64,000 nucleotides of DNA. It comes from Actinomadura formosensis NBRC 14204. Its GTDB lineage: Bacteria; Actinomycetota; Actinomycetes; Streptosporangiales; Streptosporangiaceae. The stretch is from the NCBI RefSeq assembly GCF_001552155.1, contig NZ_BCQQ01000010.1, positions 1 through 64,000 on the forward strand, written 5' to 3'. Position 1 is the stretch's first letter, and every line of letters starts with the position of its first letter. The notes below the pieces were generated by a model, which was not told where the DNA came from, ran no database searches, and saw nothing but the letters and a program-made list of their open reading frames with translations. The position numbers and the translations under genes were made by a program. Positions 20,398 through 27,832 of this stretch are shown here, piece after piece.

Positions 20398-20967
20398 CGC
20401 ACCCTCCCGCTTGATCCCCGACCGGACCCGCATATGATTCCGCACGAGGTCATGAGCGCCAGTGTCAAGCCCCGGCTTGCCGGCCGGCAAGCCTTCGCCC
20501 GCGACGGAGTGCCCCGGGTGAGGACCTGGCCGGACGCGGCACCGCGTCCCGGCAAGCGCGGATCCCGACCTTCGCCCGGGGTCCCTGACCCCGGAAGGAT
20601 CCGGCATGCCCACGCTGCTCGCCCATTCCCTCATCACGCCTGCTGTGACGCACCCCGAGGGGGTCCGGGTTCGCCGCATCCCCCGCGTTGTCGGGGCGGG
20701 CCTCCCCGTCCCCCTGCGGGCCGCCGCCCCCTGTCCGAGGGGTGGCGGGGCCGGCGCATCGGCCGGCTCGACGACGCGGTGGGCGGCGTCCGCCGAGCAG
20801 CGGCACGAGGCCGGGTCGCCGAACGTCCTCGGCGCGATCGCGCTCGCCGGGCCGGCGGCCCGCTGACCTGCGAACCACCGCGGACAGTCAGGTGAATATG
20901 CTTTTTGGTCCTGTTCGCCCATGTAGCGTAAGCAGTCGCGCGGGGACGAGCACGGAGGAAACAGGGG
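20398..20967. other. 570-bp intergenic region with strong palindromes
   Basis: No convincing gene. A perfect 20-bp palindrome (GGCTTGCCGG and its complement) lies at 20474-20493, and a tight hairpin CCGGGGTC-CCT-GACCCCGG at 20576-20594; both could fold in the leader of the lipoprotein gene or act as protein sites. A short + strand frame (20606-20866, MPTLLAHSLI) has a GGAAGGA ribosome site but no recognisable product. TAGCGT (20926-20931) is a candidate -10 box for the SseB gene. Confidence 0.4.
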
Positions 20968-23900
20968 GTGGCGACCGTGGCCGACGCGTGGCGACCCACG
21001 TCGGAGCTTGAGCACCGGTTGCAGGAGACCGTACGGGCCGGGGACCAGGAGGGCTACTTCCGCCTCCTCGCGGACAGCGAACTCGTCGTCCCCGTCGCGC
21101 CCGATCTGGTGGACGGTGTCCTCGCCAACGAGACGCAGCCGCCATGGCCGACCCAGGAGGAGGACGGCCGTGTCCACGTCCTCGCCTACACCTCGGCGTC
21201 GGCGATGCGCGCCTGCCTCGGACCGTCCTACCGGCACTTCATGACGCTCCGGTTCGGCGACCTCGCGGAGACCTGGCCGGACGCCCGCTGGTGGCTCGCC
21301 GTGGACGCGCCCGCCCACGGCGCCGGCACCGTCCTGCCCATCGAGGCGCGGCTGCCGGCCTGGTTCGTCCGCCAGGTCGCCGAGGGCGACGGCCGCCCGC
21401 CCCGGGTCGGCCGCGCGCCCGCCCCCTGGGAGGAACTCCGCGACCAGCACCGCGACCTGCCCCGCCGGTCGCCGCGCCCCGAGTTCCAGCCCGCCAACGA
21501 CGTCGAACGCGAACTGCTGCGGGCCGCCGCGAACAACGACCACGACCTGTTCCTGCAGACGCTCGCCGACACCGACGTCCTGCTGCCCGTCCCGGACGAC
21601 ATGGACTACGCGCTGCGTCCGGGCCGTCCCGGTTTCCCCTGGCAGACCCGGGAGGTGGACGGCGCCACGGTCGTGCCGGTCTTCACCTCCCCCGAACGCC
21701 TCACCGAGGCGTCCGGCCCGGGCGCCGAGTACATCAAGCTGCCGTTCACCGTCGCCCTGCGCTACTGGCCGAACCACGACTGGCTGCTCGCCATCAACTC
21801 CGGCTCCCCCGCCGGCGGGACCGTCCACGCCCAGCAGCTTCCCGGCCTCGCGACCTGGGCCGACCAGCGCGCCGCCCAGCGCATGACGGACCGCTTCGAA
21901 CCGCAGAACGACATCGAACAGCGCCTCTTCGAGGTCGCCCGCCGACGCGACACCGACACCTTCTACACGCTCCTTCTCGGCGCCCAGGTCCTGGTGCCCG
22001 CCGACGCGGACACCCCGTGGGGCATCGTCCCCGGCGACCCCGACTTCCCGTGGCGCCCCGTCCCCGTCCACGGGCGGACGTCGATCCAGGTCTTCACGTC
22101 CCTGCGGTGGATGAACGAGGCCATCGGCTCGTCCCGCTTCATCATGCCGAGCCTGCACGAGATGATCGCCGCCTGGCCGGACACGGACTGGACGCTCGTC
22201 CTCAACCCCGGGACCCCGATCGACGCGTCCATGCCGGGTGACCAGATCCGCACCCTGCGCGGCCCGGCGACCCCGCCGTCGGCGTCCACGCCCCCGCCCC
22301 CGGAGACCCCGGCGGTCCCGGTGGCCCCCGCCGTCCCCTCGGCCGGCGAAGAGCTGCACGGCACCCTGGGACGCCACGCGGGCACGCCGCACGAGGACGC
22401 TCCGGGCGATGCGGGCCCGCCCCCCGTACCGAGCAGCTCGGGTCCAGCCGGCGGGCCGGGCCTTGAGCCCACGACGCCTCCGGGCGGAGTGCCCCAGGCG
22501 GAACACCGCGCGCCCGACCTGCCCGGCCCGGCCCGGCCCGGCCGCCACGCTGGCCTCCCCGCCGAAGAAGCACTGGGCAGTGGTACACCCGATGGCCCCG
22601 CCCCAGCGGAGCCCGGTCTCCCGCCGGCCGGCGCCGAGGGCGTTTCCAGCGAGCCGATCGATCTCGCAAACCCCGGTTCAGGCGATGAGCCTGCGGCAGG
22701 ACGTGAACCCACGGCCCACCCCACCCCGCAAGCGTCCGGCGGGCCGCAGAACAGCGCCCCACCTGTCGAAACGGAAGATCCCACCGGTACCACCGGTGAG
22801 CCCTCCAGCCTCCCCCCAAGCACTCCTCACGACCCCGCTTCGGGCGGCACAGGCACATTCCACACGCAGGGCCTCGCCAGTGAGCCCGATAGCGTCCCGA
22901 ACGCCGCTCCAGGCGGGGAGCCTGGAACGAGCCCTGAACCCACGGCCCACCGCGACCCCCGCCCGTCCGGCATGTCCGGCGCCCCGGAAGAACCAGGCCG
23001 CCACACGGGCATGCCCGGCCGACCGCATGGCAGCGCCGCACCCGCCGGAACGGGCGACCCCACCGGCGAACTCTCCGCCCCGGGCACAGCCCACGAAGCC
23101 GCTCCGGGCGGCGCAGGCGCGTCCAGCCCGCCGCAGGATCTTGCGGGCGGCGCGAACACCGGTCCGGACGTCCGGCCCGGCACGAGCCCGGAAGCCGCGG
23201 CGCACGACGCGCCTCTGGCGCCTGACCCGTCCAGTACGACGGAAGACATCGGCATACCGGGCGTTCCCCAGGAAGGCGTGCCGATCAGCGTTATCGCCAC
23301 CGAGGCGGCGGGCGGGCACGGCGCAGCAGACCTCGGAGGCCGGCACGGAAGTGAGCCGGGCGGTTCGGGCGCGTCCCCCACGCAGGACATCGGCGGCGAG
23401 CCGGGCGCGGGACGTGGACCGGTGCCGCACACCGGCCCTCGCGCGCCTGACACACCGGGAGCGCCGGAGCCGCCCGCGGGCATGCCCGGCTCGCCGCGCA
23501 CAGGTGCGCAGGGCAGCATCGCCGGCACGCCCACCGGCCCCGGCACGGAGGACCTCAGCCGCCGCCCGGGCTCAGCACACGAGCCCGCTCCGGGCGGCGC
23601 GGGCGCGGCCGGGACGGGGGACGTTGACGCCGATCCCGACGGTGAGCCCGGTGCGGTCCTGGAAGCCCCGGCACAGGACGCCCCACGCACGCCCAGTGCG
23701 CCGCACGAAGGCCCGCAACCCGGCGAGGCCGGTGAACGCGGCACGGACGAGTTCGGCCGGCACCCGGGCGCACTCCATGACAGCGGACCCGGCGACGGCG
23801 CGGGCAACGCGCGGAGCGTTGGCGGGGCCGGCACCGAACATCCCGGCGAGGCCCGGCGGGAGGGGGCCGCGGCCGTGCCCGGCCCGCGGGCCCTGCGGGC

Positions 23901-24921
23901 CGTCGAGGAGCCGGAGCCGGTGTTCGAGCCGGGCAACCGGGTCGACCAGGAACTCTACGAGGCCGCGCTGAGCGGGGACCCCGACGCGTTCCTGCGGGTG
24001 CTGCTCAACGCGAACGTGCTCGTGCCGATTCCGGATGAGGCGCCGCTCGAAGTGACGCCGATGCAGCGGGAGTTCCGGTGGGACGCGGCGCTGCGCGGGG
24101 AGTCGGCGGTCCAGGTGTTCACGTCGCTGGTGCGGCTGCGCGAGGTGCTGCCGCAGTCCCGGTTCGTCTACGCGGACTTCCGGGAGCTGATCGGCGCATG
24201 GCCCCGGGACGACTGGGCGATGCTGCTCAACCCGGGGACGCGCATCGGGGCGTCGCTGCAGGGCGACCAGGTGCGGGCGCTCAGCGAGTGGGCGATGCGG
24301 ATCGGGCTCGTCCCGGCGCGGCCCGAAGTGCCGCTCCCGCCGCCGCGGCCGGAGCCGTCCGCGGCGCAGCTGCCGTCCGACCCCGACGACCGCGTCTCGG
24401 CCCCGACGATCATGCAGAAGGTCGTCCCGCACGGGCACGTCGCCTGGTACCTGGAGCAGGGCTACGACCGGGTCGGCGGCTTCGTCCACTCGACCGCGGA
24501 CGTCGCCGAGCTGCAGACGCCCGTCCAGTTGTACGAGGCACTGGGGCTGCTCTACGCCGACTCGTCGTTCTCACTGGCCGACGAGGGCGTGTACGTCATC
24601 CGGTGGCCCGCGTACTGCCCTGATCTGTACCGGGTTCCGTTCGGCGGACAGGACGAGGCGGAGATGGCCGCCTGGGGCGAGGCCGGCTGGGTCATCGAGC
24701 GGCCGCCGTTCCTGGGCGGCGGCTTCGCGCCGGGAAGCGCCGGGTCGATCCGCGAATACAAGGTCGACAGCGTCCGGCTGCCGTACGGCGCGGAGATGTA
24801 CTACCTCGGCCGCGACCGTTCCGAGCGGTTCGTGGCGATGTACGACCCCGACCGGCTCGCCTGGCTGCGGCCGGAGCCGAGTCCGGAGGTCCGGGACGGG
24901 TGGACGGAGGCCACGCAGTGA
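20968..24921 (+). CDS. Giant SseB-repeat protein with ~540-residue disordered linker
   Basis: The 1,317-residue protein contains four SseB-type domains: about 10-130, 170-290, 305-430 and 985-1110. Each opens F-E/Q-P-x-N-D/R-V/I-E and contains VLVP, VFTS and W-P-x-D-W. Residues about 435-975 are a Pro/Gly/Ala/Thr-rich low-complexity linker made of degenerate units (H-E-x-A-P-G-G-A-G, then Q-D-L, then A-H-x-x-P). The C-terminal ~180 residues (GGFVHSTADVAELQTPVQLY; IRWPAYCPDLYRVPFGG) form a separate domain I cannot assign. GTG 20968 has GGAGGAA seven bases upstream. There is no signal peptide or membrane helix. The stop overlaps the next start (GTGA). SseB domains occur near type VII secretion genes in actinomycetes, but none is present here. 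Confidence 0.75.
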   Translation: MATVADAWRPTSELEHRLQETVRAGDQEGYFRLLADSELVVPVAPDLVDGVLANETQPPWPTQEEDGRVHVLAYTSASAMRACLGPSYRHFMTLRFGDLAETWPDARWWLAVDAPAHGAGTVLPIEARLPAWFVRQVAEGDGRPPRVGRAPAPWEELRDQHRDLPRRSPRPEFQPANDVERELLRAAANNDHDLFLQTLADTDVLLPVPDDMDYALRPGRPGFPWQTREVDGATVVPVFTSPERLTEASGPGAEYIKLPFTVALRYWPNHDWLLAINSGSPAGGTVHAQQLPGLATWADQRAAQRMTDRFEPQNDIEQRLFEVARRRDTDTFYTLLLGAQVLVPADADTPWGIVPGDPDFPWRPVPVHGRTSIQVFTSLRWMNEAIGSSRFIMPSLHEMIAAWPDTDWTLVLNPGTPIDASMPGDQIRTLRGPATPPSASTPPPPETPAVPVAPAVPSAGEELHGTLGRHAGTPHEDAPGDAGPPPVPSSSGPAGGPGLEPTTPPGGVPQAEHRAPDLPGPARPGRHAGLPAEEALGSGTPDGPAPAEPGLPPAGAEGVSSEPIDLANPGSGDEPAAGREPTAHPTPQASGGPQNSAPPVETEDPTGTTGEPSSLPPSTPHDPASGGTGTFHTQGLASEPDSVPNAAPGGEPGTSPEPTAHRDPRPSGMSGAPEEPGRHTGMPGRPHGSAAPAGTGDPTGELSAPGTAHEAAPGGAGASSPPQDLAGGANTGPDVRPGTSPEAAAHDAPLAPDPSSTTEDIGIPGVPQEGVPISVIATEAAGGHGAADLGGRHGSEPGGSGASPTQDIGGEPGAGRGPVPHTGPRAPDTPGAPEPPAGMPGSPRTGAQGSIAGTPTGPGTEDLSRRPGSAHEPAPGGAGAAGTGDVDADPDGEPGAVLEAPAQDAPRTPSAPHEGPQPGEAGERGTDEFGRHPGALHDSGPGDGAGNARSVGGAGTEHPGEARREGAAAVPGPRALRAVEEPEPVFEPGNRVDQELYEAALSGDPDAFLRVLLNANVLVPIPDEAPLEVTPMQREFRWDAALRGESAVQVFTSLVRLREVLPQSRFVYADFRELIGAWPRDDWAMLLNPGTRIGASLQGDQVRALSEWAMRIGLVPARPEVPLPPPRPEPSAAQLPSDPDDRVSAPTIMQKVVPHGHVAWYLEQGYDRVGGFVHSTADVAELQTPVQLYEALGLLYADSSFSLADEGVYVIRWPAYCPDLYRVPFGGQDEAEMAAWGEAGWVIERPPFLGGGFAPGSAGSIREYKVDSVRLPYGAEMYYLGRDRSERFVAMYDPDRLAWLRPEPSPEVRDGWTEATQ

Positions 24922-25286
24922 TCCGGGACGGGTACGTCGCGCGCTGGCTCGGACGCGACTTCGAGGCCGCGCCGGGCGCCGACGGCGAGGTCAGGCTGTA
25001 CGCGCCCGGCCCGACGGACGGGTTCGAGGAACTGCGGCCCGGACGCTTCCGCCGCATCGTCCCCGCGTCCGAGGTCGAGGACCTCCGGTACGTCCGGACG
25101 ACGTGCCGCTGGCGCGGTGAGCGGTTCGTCATCGTCGGCGAGCACGAGACCTGGGTGCGCGTCGAATACATGGGCGGGCGGGCCCCGGTCGCCGAGGCTC
25201 TCGGGCTCGACCGCGTCGACCAGGGCATCTGGCAGGCGTGGGCCCCCGGCGCGGAGATCGAGGACGTCCGGGAAGAGTTCATCTGA
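24918..25286 (+). CDS. Small acidic partner of the SseB-repeat protein
   Basis: The 122-residue protein starts at GTG 24918 (VIRDGYVARWLGRDFEAA), overlapping the upstream stop by 4 bp, so the two are translationally coupled. It is a soluble single domain with a repeating V-R-x-x-x-R-W beta pattern (LRYVRTTCRWRGERFVIVGE; HETWVRVEYMGG). I do not recognise the family. A tightly coupled small protein behind a large repeat protein could be a chaperone or an immunity partner; that is inference. Confidence 0.6.
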   Translation: MIRDGYVARWLGRDFEAAPGADGEVRLYAPGPTDGFEELRPGRFRRIVPASEVEDLRYVRTTCRWRGERFVIVGEHETWVRVEYMGGRAPVAEALGLDRVDQGIWQAWAPGAEIEDVREEFI

Positions 25287-25404
25287 CCCCGGATGGACTT
25301 GATTTGCCCCGGTGATCCGTGTTCGCATGATTCCCGAGGCGATCCCTCAGTAGTGAATATCTGGCACAGGCGCTCAACGGCGAGGCGACGGAGGTGCTAC
25401 GGCA

Positions 25405-26460
25405 GTGCTCTGCCGATCGGCGGTCAAACCGGTGTTCATCGGTCTCGGTGCGGCGGCCGTCCTCGCCGCCGGCGGCACATCAGCCATAGCCGCACCCCCG
25501 TCCCCCTCAGGCTCGGCCTCACCGTCCGCCTCCCGGCCGGCCACCACGGGCAGGCTCGCGGTGAGCATCAGCCCGCATGCTTCCGAGGCGGGCCCCGGTG
25601 ACAGGGTGACGTTGCGGACGCACATCGAGGCCGTGGACGGCAGAGTCTCCGGCATCAAGGTCGAGCGCATCGTGGCGACCCCGCAGTCGGCGGACGCGAC
25701 GGTCGAGAGCAGGTGCCTCTCTCCGTTCCAGGCCTCCGACTGCACCATCGAGAAGCTCAAGAGCGGCGAGTCCGCGAACGTCGAGTCGACGGTGTCCGTC
25801 CCCAAGTCCACGAAGAAAACGGTGACGGTGACGGTCACCGTGATCGTGAGTGCGACCGGGCTGAAGGACTCGACTCCGACCGCCACCGTCACCTACGTCG
25901 TGCCGGAGCAGTCCCCGACCCCGACCCCGACCAAGTCGCCCACCGCCTCACCGACGAAGAAGCCGACGCCGACCAAGAAGCCGGCCAAGCCGTCACCCAG
26001 TCACACGTCGTCGTCCGGGACGTCCCACGGGGGCTCGGGTGGCGGCGGCGGGTCCTCGTCCAGTGGCGGGTCGTCGTCCAGTGGCGGGTCGTCGTCCACC
26101 GGGACGGGGACCAGCACGAGCGGATACGTTCCGCCGACACCGAACTCCTCATTCGACGCCAAGCCCCCCGAGGTGGCGTTGCCGCAGATCCAGGCGCCCA
26201 GCCCGTCGGTCGCACCGAGCCCGGTGCCCGGGTCGGGGACACCGCAGAGCCGGTTGCAGGGCAACAAGGCGCCCGTCGCGCAGGACCTCACGTTCGAGCG
26301 GATGGCGAGCACGCAGATCGCCTGGCTCGCCGCCCTGCTGGTCGCGTTCTCGCTCCTGCTCACCCAACTGCGGCTCGGGCGGCGGCACACGCCGGCCGCC
26401 GCCGCGAAACGCGTGCGGGGAACCCACCGCCGCCCCCGCCGCGGCATGTTCGGCAAGTAA
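25405..26460 (+). CDS. Secreted mucin-like surface protein with C-terminal membrane anchor
   Basis: The 351-residue protein has a signal peptide (about 1-29, ending SAIAA) and a beta-rich domain (about 48-165) with one cysteine pair. A Pro/Thr/Lys then Gly/Ser-rich stalk follows, containing GGSSSS repeats of 18-bp period (about 26044-26100). A C-terminal hydrophobic helix (IAWLAALLVAFSLLLTQL) and an Arg-rich tail complete it. There is no LPXTG, so the helix and basic tail are probably a sortase-independent membrane anchor. GTG 25405 follows GGAGG at 10-nt spacing. Function unknown; the layout suits a cell-surface or adhesion protein. Confidence 0.65.
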   Translation: MLCRSAVKPVFIGLGAAAVLAAGGTSAIAAPPSPSGSASPSASRPATTGRLAVSISPHASEAGPGDRVTLRTHIEAVDGRVSGIKVERIVATPQSADATVESRCLSPFQASDCTIEKLKSGESANVESTVSVPKSTKKTVTVTVTVIVSATGLKDSTPTATVTYVVPEQSPTPTPTKSPTASPTKKPTPTKKPAKPSPSHTSSSGTSHGGSGGGGGSSSSGGSSSSGGSSSTGTGTSTSGYVPPTPNSSFDAKPPEVALPQIQAPSPSVAPSPVPGSGTPQSRLQGNKAPVAQDLTFERMASTQIAWLAALLVAFSLLLTQLRLGRRHTPAAAAKRVRGTHRRPRRGMFGK

Positions 26461-26812
26461 CCGCACCGCGTCACGTTCGCACCGTTACCTGGCCCATCCG
26501 TCACGGGAGTCCCGGGTACACACAGGAATGACGACCGGCCCACGACGATGGTCTCTTCACCGTTGTCAAGCAATGCCAATCCAGCCAGACCAATTTCTCG
26601 GGTGGACAGGAAAGGCCGGGGCCACGCAAATCGCCTTGCGGGTCTTCGGGGGCGGTCCAGGAGAGTCAAGCCGCGGGCGCGGACACGGGTGTTCCCGGTG
26701 CTGGTCACCCACCCCTCCATCAGGGCGAAATGACTGGTGGATGCGCCCGGCCGGCCGGGCGGAGAACGGAGCGAGTGCGTATTATCCGCTTTTCAAAAAT
26801 GCTCTCAGTTGA
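26461..26812. other. 352-bp intergenic region
   Basis: I see no supported gene. A perfect 18-bp palindrome CGCCCGGCC/GGCCGGGCG (26744-26761) could be a bidirectional terminator for the two converging genes. An AT-rich patch (26780-26811) adjoins the stop of the RNA methyltransferase gene. Confidence 0.35.
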
Positions 26813-27628
26813 TCAATCTTTGGTGAGGGTGTAGCAGGCTATTGCGGCGGCGGCCACGACATTGAGGGAATCGACGCCGCGGGCCAGGGCCGTTTCTTTC
26901 ATGGGAATGCGGACGCGGTGATCGGCCTCGTTCAGCCAGCGGGACGAAAGACCGTCCCCCTCGGCGCCCAGGAGCAGCGCCCGGCGATCGGCCGTTTTCA
27001 CCTCGTCGATGGGTTCCGCGTCCGGGGACGGAGTCAGGGCGAGGAGTTGGAACCCGGCGGCGCGGATCAGGGCCAGGTCGTTGTGCCAGTCGGTCATGCG
27101 GGCGTACGGGAGGGCGAAGACGGCGCCCATGGAGACCTTGACCGCGCGGCGGTAGAGGGGATCGGCGCAGCGGGGGGCGAGGACTGCGGCGTCGACGCCG
27201 AGGGCCGCCGCGCAGCGGAAGATCGCGCCGATGTTGGTGTGGTCGACGATGTCCTCGCAGATGATGAGGCTGCGGGCGGTGGTGAGGACGGTGCTCAGCG
27301 GGGGCAGCGGGAGGCGTTCGAGGGACGCCAGGGCGCCGCGGTGCACCTGGAAGCCGGTGATCGACTCCATGGTGGCGTCGTCCGCGACGTAGACGGGGGC
27401 GTCCAGGCCGTCCAGGACGTCCGCGAGAGGGGCGGCCCAGCGGCGCGCCATCAGCAGGGACCGGACGGGGTGGCCGGCACCGATCGCGCGGCGGATCACC
27501 TTCTCGCCCTCCGCGACGAACAGGCCGTGCTCGGCCTCCAGGCTCTTGCGGAGGTTCACGTCGCGGAGCCGTACATAGTCGGCGATCCGCGGGTCGGCGG
27601 GGTCGGAGACGGGGATCAGATCGGCCAT
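26813..27628 (-). CDS. SPOUT/TrmH-family RNA 2'-O-methyltransferase
   Basis: The 271-residue protein starts MADLIPVSDP. It has an N-terminal substrate-binding domain (about 1-100, LRKSLEAEHGLFVAEGEKVI) and a C-terminal SPOUT knot with motif 1 (DHTNIGAIFRCAAALGVD), motif 2 (LLLGAEGDGLSS) and motif 3 (RIPMKETALARGVDSLNVVA). Such enzymes methylate ribose in tRNA or rRNA; the exact target cannot be read. It is divergent from the VWA gene, with a promoter region of about 200 bp between them. Confidence 0.85.
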   Translation of the reverse strand: MADLIPVSDPADPRIADYVRLRDVNLRKSLEAEHGLFVAEGEKVIRRAIGAGHPVRSLLMARRWAAPLADVLDGLDAPVYVADDATMESITGFQVHRGALASLERLPLPPLSTVLTTARSLIICEDIVDHTNIGAIFRCAAALGVDAAVLAPRCADPLYRRAVKVSMGAVFALPYARMTDWHNDLALIRAAGFQLLALTPSPDAEPIDEVKTADRRALLLGAEGDGLSSRWLNEADHRVRIPMKETALARGVDSLNVVAAAAIACYTLTKD

Positions 27629-27760
27629 GCCCCCAGTCTGCCGCCGCCGGGCCACCGGACGGTTCGTACCAGCTTGATCGCAGGATGTGAGAGCTGAGAG
27701 TAATGCCAGGATCGTCAGGCCATACGGTGATGACCTGCGTCATTATCACTTTTGATCTCT

Positions 27761-27789
27761 TTGTAACCTCTGGTTCGTACTACTACAGT
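27761..27789 (+). promoter_or_regulatory. Candidate promoter of the substrate-binding/VWA gene
   Basis: TTGTAA (27761-27766) and TACAGT (27784-27789) are separated by 17 bp, a good housekeeping-type match in an AT-rich pocket. It also rules out the GTG at 27788 as a start. Confidence 0.5.
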
Positions 27790-27832
27790 GCCGGGGAGCA
27801 TCGGCGGGTTTCGGGTGAATCGAGGGCAGGGC

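Noticed and set aside
20606-20866. Small plus-strand gene (86 codons) with a GGAAGGA site
   Set aside because: The product resembles GC-rich shadow sequence and lies in a palindrome-rich intergenic region; support is too weak for a CDS call.
22260-23900. Tandem-repeat DNA of the SseB linker as a CRISPR-like or satellite array
   Set aside because: The repeats are degenerate, in frame and explained by protein low complexity; no regular spacers exist.
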